DNA from: Roseateles puraquae
GTDB taxonomy: Bacteria; Pseudomonadota; Gammaproteobacteria; Burkholderiales; Burkholderiaceae_C
Length of the DNA: 64,000 nucleotides
Reading direction: 5' to 3'
NCBI RefSeq assembly: GCF_002205845.1
Contig: NZ_NISI01000006.1
Span: forward strand, 248,001-312,000
Shown: piece by piece, positions 1 to 8,341 of the stretch
Layout of the letters: each line of letters starts with the position of its first letter
Numbering within the stretch: the first letter of the stretch is position 1
Position numbers and translations under genes: made by a program
Notes under the pieces: model-generated
What the model saw: only the letters and a program-made list of their open reading frames with translations
What the model was told of the DNA's origin: nothing
Databases searched by the model: none

Positions 1-252
1 GCCCCCGCCGCGCCGCCCCCCGCCCCGTCAACGCCCACCAGCACCGGCGTGACCACGGCCCAGGCGGTGGCGCCGCTGCCGGAGCTGATCGAGGCCCTGG
101 AGCGCGACGCGATCGCCCGCGCGCTGCAGGCCACCGGCGGCAACCGCATGGCGGCGGCCCGGCTGCTGCAGATCTCGCGCGCGTCGCTCTACGAGCGCCT
201 GGCCAAGTGGCCGGATCTGGAATCGAAAGTCCAGGTTTCAGGCAACGCCTGA
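1..252 (+). CDS. Fis-type helix-turn-helix regulator, C-terminal part
   Basis: The reading frame is open from base 1, so this is the 3' end of a larger gene; 83 residues are visible. The first ~20 residues are a Pro/Ala/Thr-rich linker. They are followed by a Fis-type helix-turn-helix: a helix around ALERDAIARAL, then GGNRMAAARLL and ISRASLYERL. This layout is typical of the C-terminus of sigma-54-dependent activators (NtrC family) or of small two-component regulators with a Fis domain. The receiver or AAA+ part, if any, lies outside the window, so the exact class cannot be decided. It sits 158 bp upstream of, and reads toward, the transport cluster and could control it, but that is only positional inference. 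Confidence 0.8.
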   Translation, partial: APAAPPPAPSTPTSTGVTTAQAVAPLPELIEALERDAIARALQATGGNRMAAARLLQISRASLYERLAKWPDLESKVQVSGNA

Positions 253-410
253 ATTTCAGACACTCCGCAGGTGGCCGACCGCCCGAAACCTCGGGTCAAC
301 CCGCAGGAAAAACGCCCCCGGCGCCCCTTCCCCGCCGGGCACGGGCCTTGCACAAGAGGAAGACACCGTCTGCCGACAGAGCAGACCCGACAAGACCAGG
401 AGACACGCCC

Positions 411-1610
411 ATGCGCTTCACCACGCGCCGATTTGCCCTCGCCGCCGCCACCCTCGCGGTCGCCCTGCCCGGCCTCACGATGGCCGCCGGCAATGAGATC
501 CGCATCGCCCACGTCTACAGCAAGACCGGCCCGCTGGAGGCCTACGGCAAGCAGACCCAGATCGGCCTCATGATGGGGCTGGACTACGCCACTGGCGGCA
601 CGATGATGGTCGCGGGCAAGAAGCTCGTCGTCATCGAGAAGGACGATCAGGGCAAGCCCGACGTGGGCAAGAGCCTGCTGGCCGCAGCCTACGGTGACGA
701 CAAGGCCGACGTCGCGGTCGGCCCGTCTTCCAGCGGCGTGGCCCTGGCCATGCTGCCCGTGGCCGAGGAGTACAAGAAGATCCTGCTGGTGGAGCCCGCC
801 GTGGCCGACTCCATCACCGGCGACAAGTGGAACAAGTACATCTTCCGCACCGGCCGCAACTCCTCGCAGGACGCCATCGGCAACGCGGTAGCCTCCGACA
901 TCGCGGGCCTGAACATCGGCATCCTCGCGCAGGACTACGCCTTCGGCCGTGACGCCGTGAAGGCCTACAAGGAGGCCCTCAAGAAGGCCAAGATCGTCCA
1001 CGAGGAGTACCTGCCCACGGCCACGACCGACTTCACCGCCGGCATCCAGCGACTGGTGGATTCGCTCAAGGACAAGCCCGGCCCCAAGGTCATCGCGGTG
1101 GTGTGGGCGGGTGCCACCACGCCCTTTGGCGCCCTGGCGGCGCTGGACCTGCAAAAGCGCTACGGCATCGCGGTGGGCTCGGGCGGCAACATCCTGCCGG
1201 CCATGGCGGCCTACAAGCAATTCCCGGGCATGGAAGGCGCCACCTACTACTACTTCGGCATTCCGAAGAACCCGGTCAACGAATGGCTGGTGGCCAACCA
1301 CTACAAGCAGTTCAAGGCGCCGCCGGACTTCTTCACCGCGGGCGGCATGAGCGCCGGCATCGCGCTGGTGGAGGCCCTCAAGAAAACGGGCGGTGACACG
1401 GCGACGAACAAGCTCATCAAGACCATGGAAGGCATGAGCTTCGAGACGCCCAAGGGCAAGATGACCTTCCGCGCCGAAGACCACCAGGCGATGCAGTCGA
1501 TGTACCACTTCCGCATCAAGATCGACCCGGCCTTCCCGTGGGGCGTGCCGGAGCTGGTGCGCGAGATCAAGCCGGAAGAAATGGCCGTGCCGATCCGCAA
1601 CAAGCGTTGA
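411..1610 (+). CDS. ABC transporter substrate-binding protein, HAAT (LivJ/LivK-like) family, set 1
   Basis: A 399-residue periplasmic binding protein of the branched-chain amino-acid/amide (type I, Peripla_BP_6) family. Residues 1-25 form a signal peptide with Arg residues, a hydrophobic core and a TMAAG cleavage region. The mature start EIRIAHVYSKTGPLEAYGKQ is characteristic of the fold. The ATG at 411 follows AGGAGA with 7-nt spacing; the frame is open upstream, but the signal peptide and ribosome site fix this start. It probably captures the ligand for the permeases LivH/LivM and the ATPases downstream. The true substrate cannot be read from sequence; family members take amino acids, amides, urea or aromatic acids. 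Confidence 0.9.
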   Translation: MRFTTRRFALAAATLAVALPGLTMAAGNEIRIAHVYSKTGPLEAYGKQTQIGLMMGLDYATGGTMMVAGKKLVVIEKDDQGKPDVGKSLLAAAYGDDKADVAVGPSSSGVALAMLPVAEEYKKILLVEPAVADSITGDKWNKYIFRTGRNSSQDAIGNAVASDIAGLNIGILAQDYAFGRDAVKAYKEALKKAKIVHEEYLPTATTDFTAGIQRLVDSLKDKPGPKVIAVVWAGATTPFGALAALDLQKRYGIAVGSGGNILPAMAAYKQFPGMEGATYYYFGIPKNPVNEWLVANHYKQFKAPPDFFTAGGMSAGIALVEALKKTGGDTATNKLIKTMEGMSFETPKGKMTFRAEDHQAMQSMYHFRIKIDPAFPWGVPELVREIKPEEMAVPIRNKR

Positions 1611-1624
1611 CAGCCCACCCCCTA

Positions 1625-1677
1625 CCGACTTCGTCGGCCCCCTCAAGGGGGCGCTGCCAGTGGCCCGGCAAAGCCGG
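1625..1677. repeat. Three consecutive small hairpins in the spacer after the first binding-protein gene
   Basis: Three perfect stems lie in a row: ccgac/gtcgg (1625-1637), ccccc/ggggg with a TCAA loop (1638-1651) and ccggc/gccgg (1665-1677). No T-tract follows, so a classical intrinsic terminator is not supported. The cluster could attenuate or stabilise mRNA between the abundant binding protein and the ATPase gene. From memory, similar hairpin strings are common between genes in Burkholderiales; no second copy was seen in this window. Confidence 0.6.
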
Positions 1678-1716
1678 TTCCACGGCAGCCGCTGAGTCAT
1701 TCACCACGCCCCTGCA

Positions 1717-2460
1717 GTGCTCGAAACCAAGAACCTCACCATCCGCTTCGGCGGCCATGTGGCCGTCGATGGCGTGAGCTGTGCCTTCCAGCCGGGCACG
1801 CTGACCGCCATCGTCGGCCCCAACGGCGCGGGCAAGACGACCTACTTCAACCTCATCTCGGGCCAGCTGGGTGCGAGCAGCGGCGAGGTGTGGCTGGACG
1901 GTGAGAACCTGACCGCCCTCGGCGCCCCGCAGCGCACGCGGCGCGGCCTGGGCCGGGCCTTCCAGCTGACCCAGCTCTTCGCCCACCTGACCGTGCTGGA
2001 GAACGTGCGCCTGGCGGTGCAGGCACGGCGCGGCCTGGGCCTGCGGCTGCTGTCGGTGTGGCTGTCGCACCGCGACCTGATCGACGAAGCCGAAGGCATT
2101 CTGAAACGCGTGCGGCTCGACCACCGTGCCACCGACCTCGCCGCCAGCCTGCCGCATGGCGACCAACGCAAGCTCGAAGTGGCCCTGCTCATCGCACTCG
2201 ACCCCAAGGTCTACCTCTTCGACGAGCCCACCGCCGGCATGAGCGTGGACGAAGTGCCCGTGGTGCTGGACCTGATCCGCGCGCTCAAGGCCGAGAAGCG
2301 CCACACCCTGCTGCTGGTGGAGCACAAGATGGACGTGGTGCGCGAGCTGGCTGACCGCATCATCGTGCTGCACCAGGGCAAGCTCGTGGCCGACGGCGAC
2401 CCCGCCACCGTGATCGCGTCGCCCGTGGTGCAAGAGGCTTACCTGGGGGTGGCGGCATGA
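1717..2460 (+). CDS. HAAT ABC transporter ATP-binding protein, LivG-like, set 1
   Basis: A 247-residue cytoplasmic ATPase that powers import through a LivH/LivM-type channel. Visible motifs are Walker A GPNGAGKTT, a LivG-type signature LPHGDQRKLEVA, Walker B VYLFDEPTAGMS and a switch His in LLVEHKMDVV. The C-terminal tail VVQEAYLGV is typical of LivG. The start is a GTG (1717); no ATG or clear Shine-Dalgarno lies just upstream, so the start is moderately sure. The last four bases overlap the next ATPase start (ATGA), indicating translational coupling. Confidence 0.9.
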   Translation: MLETKNLTIRFGGHVAVDGVSCAFQPGTLTAIVGPNGAGKTTYFNLISGQLGASSGEVWLDGENLTALGAPQRTRRGLGRAFQLTQLFAHLTVLENVRLAVQARRGLGLRLLSVWLSHRDLIDEAEGILKRVRLDHRATDLAASLPHGDQRKLEVALLIALDPKVYLFDEPTAGMSVDEVPVVLDLIRALKAEKRHTLLLVEHKMDVVRELADRIIVLHQGKLVADGDPATVIASPVVQEAYLGVAA

Positions 2461-3191
2461 GCGCGTTGCTGACCCTGCAGGGCGTGCACACGCATGTCGG
2501 GGCGTACCACATCCTGCATGGCGTGGACCTCACCGTGCCGGTGGGCGAGGTGACGATGCTGCTGGGCCGCAACGGCGCCGGCAAGACCAGCACGCTGCGC
2601 ACGCTCATGGGCCTATGGACGGCGAGTCGCGGCACCGTCACCTTCAAGGGTGAAGACATCACCCACCTGCCGACCCCCGACATCGCCGCCCGCGGCATCG
2701 CCTACGTGCCCGAAACCATGGGCATCTTCGGCGAGCTCAGCGTGGCCGAGAACCTCCTGCTGGCTGCCCGCTCCGCGCGGCGCATGGCCGACCTGGATGC
2801 GGCCCGGCTGGACTGGCTCTTCAGCCTCTTTCCGGCACTCAAGACCTTCTGGCACCACCCAGCCGGCAAGCTCAGCGGTGGCCAGAAGCAGATGGTCGCG
2901 ATCGCCCGCGCGCTGGTGGAGCCGCGCGAGCTGCTGGTCATCGACGAACCGAGCAAGGGGCTGGCGCCGGCCATCGTGGCGAACCTGATCTCGGCGTTGC
3001 GCGAGTTGAAGGCGACGCGCACGACCGTGCTGCTGGTGGAGCAGAACTTCCGGGTGGCTGCCGAACTGGGAGATTCCGTGGCCGTGATGGACGACGGCCG
3101 CGTGGTGCATCGCGGGGCAATGGCGGAGCTGATCGAGGATGGGTCGTTGCAGCAGCGGTTGCTGGGGTTGGCGTTGGGGGCGCATCAATGA
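2457..3191 (+). CDS. HAAT ABC transporter ATP-binding protein, LivF-like, set 1
   Basis: A 244-residue LivF-type ATPase, partner of the preceding LivG-like subunit. It has Walker A GRNGAGKTS, signature LSGGQKQMVA, Walker B LLVIDEPSKGLAP and a His-equivalent region LLVEQNFRVA (Gln in the H-loop position, usual in LivF). The start ATG overlaps the stop of the LivG gene. Instead of running on into the permease genes, it is followed by ~700 bp without genes that holds a 568-bp palindromic repeat. This is unusual for a liv operon. Confidence 0.9.
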   Translation: MSALLTLQGVHTHVGAYHILHGVDLTVPVGEVTMLLGRNGAGKTSTLRTLMGLWTASRGTVTFKGEDITHLPTPDIAARGIAYVPETMGIFGELSVAENLLLAARSARRMADLDAARLDWLFSLFPALKTFWHHPAGKLSGGQKQMVAIARALVEPRELLVIDEPSKGLAPAIVANLISALRELKATRTTVLLVEQNFRVAAELGDSVAVMDDGRVVHRGAMAELIEDGSLQQRLLGLALGAHQ

Positions 3192-3246
3192 GTGCTCGGG
3201 GCGCTGGCCGCTTGGCTTGTTTTGCTGCTTTTGCCGCTTTTGCGAA

Positions 3247-3814
3247 GAGCCTTTGCAGCTCGGTGCACCGTGCCGGGAGTTCGCCCCGGCGGGCGAGTAA
3301 CTTTCTTCTGCTGCGCCAGAAGAAAGTCACCAAAGAAGAGGCGCTGAACCGCAAGTCGCCTCTGGCCTGCGAAGGAAATCGCGCGAAAACAGGCGCTCGG
3401 AGCCTCAGCCGAGGCGAGCCGCTGCGCTCTCGCTGCTGTCCCTATCCAGAGCCCGACGCCGCCACCGCTTGTGCGGTCAACGTCGGCTGCACGCCGAACT
3501 CACGAGTTGAAGTCAAGCGCCGTCGACGGCGCGTCGTGGCGCTTGGTGCATTCACTGGTGAGCCCGGCGTGCAGCCGGCGTTAACGGGCGTGAAGGTGCG
3601 ATGGATGGCGCTCGTGACAGGGACAGCAGCGAGAGCGCAGCGGGTCGCTTCTTCGCAGTCCACGAGCGAGAGTTTTCGCGCGCGAGCTTCAGCACCAGCC
3701 CGATGGCTTGCGGTTCAGCGCCTCTTCTTTGGTGACTTTCTTCTGGCGCGACAGAAGAAAGTTACCCGCCCGCCGGGGCGGACTCCCGGCACAGTGCACC
3801 GAGTCCAAAGGCTC
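3247..3814. repeat. 568-bp near-palindromic repeat element, copy A
   Basis: This fills most of the 3192-3891 spacer. The outer ~115 bp on each side are near-perfect reverse complements (left gagcctttgcagctcggtgc, right end ggctc). The symmetry continues patchily inward to a perfect 16-bp palindrome, gcgccgtcgacggcgc (3517-3532). The same element occurs at 7690-8257 at equal length but in opposite orientation, with the off-centre core shifted to the other side as inversion predicts. No transposase is encoded. Short ORFs through it, with peptide fragments such as RQKKVTKEEALNRK, are by-products of the repeat. Bases 3192-3246 are a short T-rich stretch without features. It may be a non-autonomous element or a long hairpin acting on transcription. 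Confidence 0.85.
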
Positions 3815-3891
3815 CCCGCAAAAGCGACCGAACAACCGGCCTACCGAGTCGAACGGCTCTACGCAAAAGAATCTCTCGAAGGCGGCAGCCC

Positions 3892-4866
3892 ATGAAGCTC
3901 GACCCCAAACCCCTCGCGCTGCTCACAGCCCTCATCCTGCTGGCCCTGCCCCTGACCGGCAGCCCCAGCACCTGGCTCAACCTGACCCTGGCCGGCCTGG
4001 CCATGGGCCTCATCATCTTCGTCATCGCCTCCGGCCTGACCCTGGTCTTCGGCCTGATGGACGTGCTGAACTTCGGCCACGGCGTGTTCATCGCGCTGGG
4101 CGCGTTCATGGCGACAACGGTCCTGGCAGCGCTCGCGCCGTGGGCGGGCAGCCCTGACGTGCTGGCCAACCTCGCGGCGCTGGCCGCCGCCTGCCTGGCC
4201 GGCATGGCGATCGCCGCCGCGGTGGGCCTGGTGTTCGAGCGGGTGCTGGTGCGGCCCGTCTACGGCCAGCACCTCAAGCAGATCCTCATCACCATGGGCG
4301 GCATGATCATCGGCGAGGAGCTGATCAAGGCAACCTGGGGCGCCCAGCTCATCCCGCTGCCGCTGCCCGAGGCGCTGCGCGGCATCTTCCTGCTGGGCGA
4401 CGTGGCGGTGGAGAAGTTCCGCGTGCTGGCCATGCTCGTCGGCGTGGTGGTGCTGGCCGGCCTGCTGCTCGTGCTCAACCGCACCAAGATCGGCCTGCTC
4501 ATCCGCGCCGGCGTGCAGGACCGCGAGATGGTCGAGGCCCTGGGCTACCGCGTGAGGCGCCTGTTCGTGGGCGTGTTCGTGGCCGGTTCGGCGCTGGCCG
4601 GGCTGGGTGGCGTGCTATGGGGGCTGGTGCAGCAGGGCGTCACGCCGCAGATCGGCGCGCAGGTCAATCTGCTGCTGTTCATCGTCATCATCATCGGCGG
4701 GCTGGGATCAACCGTGGGTTGCCTGGTGGGTGCGCTGCTGGTGGGGCTGGTGGCCAACTACGTCGGCTTCCTTGCGCCCAAGGCGGCCCTGTTCTCCAAC
4801 ATCGGCCTGATGGTGGCGGTGCTGCTGTGGCGCCCGCAGGGCCTCTACCCGGTGGGAGCCAAGTGA
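3892..4866 (+). CDS. HAAT ABC transporter permease, LivH-like, set 1
   Basis: A 324-residue inner-membrane permease with about eight hydrophobic segments. The LivH hallmark is GLTLVFGLMDVLNFGHGVFIALGAF near residues 45-75. A cytoplasmic coupling region RTKIGLLIRAGVQDREMVEALGY is near 195-220, and the C-terminus WRPQGLYPVGA is typical. It starts at ATG 3892 after GAAGG. The stop overlaps the start of the LivM-like gene (TGATG), so the two permeases are coupled. It should form the import channel together with LivM and the ATPases of either set. Confidence 0.9.
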   Translation: MKLDPKPLALLTALILLALPLTGSPSTWLNLTLAGLAMGLIIFVIASGLTLVFGLMDVLNFGHGVFIALGAFMATTVLAALAPWAGSPDVLANLAALAAACLAGMAIAAAVGLVFERVLVRPVYGQHLKQILITMGGMIIGEELIKATWGAQLIPLPLPEALRGIFLLGDVAVEKFRVLAMLVGVVVLAGLLLVLNRTKIGLLIRAGVQDREMVEALGYRVRRLFVGVFVAGSALAGLGGVLWGLVQQGVTPQIGAQVNLLLFIVIIIGGLGSTVGCLVGALLVGLVANYVGFLAPKAALFSNIGLMVAVLLWRPQGLYPVGAK

Positions 4867-5948
4867 TGCGCGCCCTGCTCTCCCACGACCTGCCGCGCAG
4901 CCGCCTGCTCGCGGCGCTGCTCATCGCCTGCTTCGTCGGGCTGCTGGGCGCGCCCTTCATCTTTCCGGGCACGCAGGCACTCAACGTCGCCGCCAAGGTG
5001 CTGGTGTTCATCCTGCTGGTGGCGAGCTATGACCTGCTGCTGGGCTACACCGGCATCGTCAGCTTCGCGCACACGATGTTTGTCGGCATCGGTGCGTATG
5101 GCATTGCGATCGCGTCCACGCGGCTCGGGCCCGACTGGGCGTCGCTGGCCATCGGCTTCGTGGCGGCGCTGGCGCTCAGCGCGGTGCTGGCCCTGGCGAT
5201 GGGCCTGGCCAGCCTGCGCGTGAAGGCCATCTTCTTCGCGATGATCACGCTCGCCGTGGCCTCGGCCTTCATGACGCTGTGCTCGCAGTTGAGCGACATC
5301 ACGGGCGGCGAAGACGGCCTGAACTTCCAGTTGCCCGAAGCGCTGCGGCCCTCCACCGAGTTCCTCGAAGAGCCGGTGCTTGGCGTCATGATCGACGGCC
5401 GGCTGCTGACCTATTACGGCCTGTTCGTCGCGGTCACGGCGCTGATCCTGCTGCTGCTGCGCATCGTGAACTCGCCCTTCGGCCGCGTGCTGCAGGCCAT
5501 CCGCGAGAACGAGTTCCGCGCCGAGGCCATCGGCTACCGGCCGGTGGTCTACCGCACCGGCGCCAACGTCATCGCCGCGCTGCTGGCCTGCTGCGGTGGC
5601 GCGCTGCTGGCGCTGTGGCTGCGCTACACCGGGCCCGAGACGGCGATGAGCATGGAGATCATGCTGGACCTGCTGCTCATCGTCGTCATCGGCGGCATGG
5701 GCACGGTCTACGGCGCGGTCATCGGCAGCGTGCTCTTCATCGTGGCGCAGAACTACCTGCAGGCCCTGCTCAAGGGGGCCGGCAGCTGGGTGGAGGGCGT
5801 GCCGGTGCTGGGGACGCTCATCTCACCCGACCGATGGCTGCTGTGGCTGGGCTTGCTGTTCGTGCTGGCCGTGTACCACTTCCCGGGCGGCATCGTCGGC
5901 CGCTTGCGACTGGCCGCGTGGGCCCGCGCGCGGAGAACGCCAACATGA
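4866..5948 (+). CDS. HAAT ABC transporter permease, LivM-like, set 1
   Basis: A 360-residue inner-membrane permease. The LivM signature YDLLLGYTGIVSFAHTMFVGIGAYG is near residue 60, followed by GEDGLNF and the coupling segment SPFGRVLQAIRENEFRAEAIGY, both diagnostic of LivM. The start at 4866 shares its A with the LivH stop; longer frames upstream are within LivH and are rejected. The stop overlaps the next gene (ATGA at 5945-5948), which places the hydrolase in the same transcript. Confidence 0.9.
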   Translation: MRALLSHDLPRSRLLAALLIACFVGLLGAPFIFPGTQALNVAAKVLVFILLVASYDLLLGYTGIVSFAHTMFVGIGAYGIAIASTRLGPDWASLAIGFVAALALSAVLALAMGLASLRVKAIFFAMITLAVASAFMTLCSQLSDITGGEDGLNFQLPEALRPSTEFLEEPVLGVMIDGRLLTYYGLFVAVTALILLLLRIVNSPFGRVLQAIRENEFRAEAIGYRPVVYRTGANVIAALLACCGGALLALWLRYTGPETAMSMEIMLDLLLIVVIGGMGTVYGAVIGSVLFIVAQNYLQALLKGAGSWVEGVPVLGTLISPDRWLLWLGLLFVLAVYHFPGGIVGRLRLAAWARARRTPT

Positions 5949-6787
5949 GATCGCGCTACGTCACTTGCCTGGGCCGCGAACTGCACCTCACCGAATGGGG
6001 CGACCCAGCCGCGCCCACCGTCATCGCCTGGCACGGCCTGGCCCGCAGCGGCCGTGACTTCGACGACTTCGCCCGCGCCCTGAGCCCCCGCTGGCACGTC
6101 GTTTGCCCTGACACCCTGGGCCGTGGCCTGTCGCAGTGGGCGGTAGACCCGGCCAAGGAGTATTGCCTCGCGTTCTACGTCGAGCAGGCTGAGGCCTTGC
6201 TGGACCTGCTCGGCCTGGCCAAGGTCCACTGGGTGGGCACGTCAATGGGCGGGGCCATCGGCACGCTGGGCGCCGCCACGCGGCTGCGCGGCCGCATCAA
6301 GCGCCTGGTGCTCAATGACAACGGCCCCGAACTGGCCGCGCCGGCCCTCGCACGCATCCAGGCCTATGCCGGCCAACCGCCGAGCTTCATCACCGTCAGC
6401 GAGCTGGAGGCCTACTTCCGCCTCATCTATGCCAGCTTCGGCGCCCTCAGCGATGCGCAGTGGCTGCACCTCACCGAGACCTCGCTGCGCCGCCTGCCCG
6501 ACGGCCGCGTGACACCGCACTACGACCCCGCACTGGTGCAGCAGTTCGCGCACCACCCTGACGACTACGGCCTGTGGGCCGCCTGGGACCAGCTCGACCT
6601 GCCGGTGCTGTGCCTGCGCGGCGAGGCCTCCACGCTGCTGACGGCCGAGACCGCCCAGGCCATGCGCGAGCGGGGGCCGCGGGCGGCCGTGGCGCTCATC
6701 CCAGGCTGCGGCCATGCGCCCGCGCTGAACACGCCGGAGCAGATCAGCCTCATCGAACGGTTTCTTCAAGTTGACCGTACCCCGTGA
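5945..6787 (+). CDS. Alpha/beta hydrolase embedded in the transport operon
   Basis: A 280-residue soluble alpha/beta-hydrolase fold protein. The oxyanion segment AWHGLARSGRDF is near residue 30, the nucleophile elbow GTSMGG has Ser100, and the base His257 is in PGCGHAPAL. The strand-7 acid is normally Asp in RGExSDLL; here the matching residue reads Thr230 (RGEASTLL), so another acid must serve or activity is altered. Its start overlaps the LivM stop by four bases. The context suggests it works on the imported compound or a derivative (ester, lactone or C-C hydrolase), but the substrate cannot be read from sequence. Confidence 0.85.
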   Translation: MRSRYVTCLGRELHLTEWGDPAAPTVIAWHGLARSGRDFDDFARALSPRWHVVCPDTLGRGLSQWAVDPAKEYCLAFYVEQAEALLDLLGLAKVHWVGTSMGGAIGTLGAATRLRGRIKRLVLNDNGPELAAPALARIQAYAGQPPSFITVSELEAYFRLIYASFGALSDAQWLHLTETSLRRLPDGRVTPHYDPALVQQFAHHPDDYGLWAAWDQLDLPVLCLRGEASTLLTAETAQAMRERGPRAAVALIPGCGHAPALNTPEQISLIERFLQVDRTP

Positions 6788-6848
6788 ATGCCCGTAAGCC
6801 AGCGTAAGGCCCCAAGCCCTAGAGTCGCCCAGCCACTGCCCCAAGCCC

Positions 6849-7619
6849 ATGAGTGATTTCATTCTCGAAACGCAGGACCTGACCAAGGAGTTCAAGGGCT
6901 TCACCGCCGTGGACGCCGTCAACCTGCGCGTGCAACGCGGCCACATCCATGCGCTGCTCGGCCCCAACGGTGCCGGCAAGACGACCTGCTTCAACCTGCT
7001 CACCAAGTTCCTGACGCCCACGCGCGGGCGCATCGTGTTCGCTGGCCACGACATCACCCGCGAGACCTCGGCCCAGATCGCCCGCCGCGGCGTGATCCGC
7101 TCCTTCCAGATCTCCGCCGTGTTCCCGCACCTCACGGTGCTGGAGAACGTGCGCATCGGCCTGCAGCGCTTCACCGGCACGAGCTTCCACTTCTGGCGGG
7201 GCCTGACCGGCCTGAAGACGCTCGACGCCAAGGTGCTGGCCCTGCTCGAACTCGTCGACCTGCGCGACATGGCCCACCTCAAGGCCGCCGACCTGCCCTA
7301 CGGCCGCAAGCGGGCGCTGGAGATCGCCACCACCATGGCCATGGAGCCGCAGCTCATGCTGCTGGACGAACCCACGCAAGGCATGGGTCACGAAGACGTG
7401 GACCGCGTGACCGCCCTCATCAAGCGCGTGGCCGAAGGGCGCACGGTGCTGATGGTGGAGCACAACATGAAGGTGGTCGCCAGCATCGCCGACCGCATCA
7501 CGGTGCTGGCCCGCGGCGCGGTGCTGGCCGAGGGCGACTACGCCACCGTGTCCAAGCACCCCGCGGTGTTGGAGGCGTACATGGGCACTGAGGCGACTGA
7601 GTTGCAGGGGGCGCATTGA
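6849..7619 (+). CDS. HAAT ABC transporter ATP-binding protein, LivG-like, set 2
   Basis: A 256-residue ATPase of the LivG class. It has Walker A GPNGAGKTT, a Q-loop region RSFQISAVFPHLTVLENV, a weakened signature LPYGRKRALEIA, Walker B LMLLDEPTQGMG and H-loop MVEHNMKVV. The ATG at 6849 is preceded by a possible -10 (TAGAGT, 6820-6825) in a 61-bp gap, so it may have its own promoter. It is separated from its LivF-like partner by the second 568-bp palindrome. It is distinct enough from the set 1 LivG to suggest an ancestral second transporter rather than a recent duplication. Confidence 0.9.
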   Translation: MSDFILETQDLTKEFKGFTAVDAVNLRVQRGHIHALLGPNGAGKTTCFNLLTKFLTPTRGRIVFAGHDITRETSAQIARRGVIRSFQISAVFPHLTVLENVRIGLQRFTGTSFHFWRGLTGLKTLDAKVLALLELVDLRDMAHLKAADLPYGRKRALEIATTMAMEPQLMLLDEPTQGMGHEDVDRVTALIKRVAEGRTVLMVEHNMKVVASIADRITVLARGAVLAEGDYATVSKHPAVLEAYMGTEATELQGAH

Positions 7620-7670
7620 AGTCCTTGGTGGTCGCCGCCATGCACGACGCGGGTCCGCTCGCGGACAGCC

Positions 7671-7701
7671 GTCGAGAGGCTCTTGCCAAGAGCCTCTCGA
7701 C
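7671..7701 (+). terminator. Strong hairpin downstream of the second LivG-like gene
   Basis: A 15-bp perfect stem (gtcgagaggctcttg paired with its reverse complement, one-base loop) lies 52 bp after the stop. No T-run follows, so it is a possible but unproven terminator. Its right half runs into the terminal sequence of repeat copy B, so it may be a duplicated, inverted end of that element. Confidence 0.45.
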
Positions 7702-8257
7702 TCGGTGCACCGTGCCGGGAGTCCGCCCCGGCGGGCGGGTAACTTTCTTCTGCTGCGCCAGAAGAAAGTCACCAAAGAAGAGGCGCTTAACCGCAAGTCA
7801 TCGGGCTGCTGCCAAGGCTCACGCGCGAAAACTCTCGCTCCGCTGGTTCGCCGAAGCGACCCGCTGCGCTCTCGCTGCTGTCCCTGTCACGAGCACCATC
7901 CATCGCACCTTCACGCCCGTTAACGCCGGCTGCACGCCGGGCTCACCAATGAATGCAGCTGCCGCCACGACGCGCCGTCGACGGCGCTTGACTTCAACTC
8001 GTGAGTTCGGCGTGCAGCCGACGTTGACCGCACAAGCGGTGGATGACTCGGGCTCTGGACAGGGACAGCAGCGAGAGCGTAGCGGCTCGCCTCGTCTGAG
8101 GCTTCGAGCGTTCGTTTTCGCGCGATGTCCTTCGCAGGCCACAGGCGACTTGCGGTTCAGCGCCTCTCTTTTGGTGACTTTTCTCTGGCGCGACAGAGAA
8201 AAGTTACTCGCCCGCCGGGGCGAACTCCCGGCACGGTGCACCGCGCTGCAAAGGCTC
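7690..8257. repeat. 568-bp near-palindromic repeat element, copy B (inverted relative to copy A)
   Basis: It has the same length as copy A and is closely similar to its reverse complement. Right-half blocks such as ttgacttcaactcgtgag and cgttgaccgcacaagcggtg match the complement of copy A's left half. The perfect core gcgccgtcgacggcgc is at 7972-7987. The element lies between the LivG-like and LivF-like genes of set 2. The rest of the spacer (8258-8341) contains only a shorter echo of the terminal sequence near 8281-8303. Frames through the element were rejected as genes. Confidence 0.85.
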
Positions 8258-8341
8258 GCGCCACAAGCATCACAAACGCAAGTGCACCGAGCTGCAAACG
8301 CTCCCGGCAAGACCAACCCAACGCCCAGCGCTGCCTGACCC

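Noticed and set aside
3188-3895. Open frame of 235 residues through repeat copy A
   Set aside because: It is read through the palindromic repeat, has no family pattern, and similar frames occur in copy B; repeat translation, not a gene.
7616-8338. Open frame of 240 residues through repeat copy B
   Set aside because: Same reason as copy A; no start signal or domain.
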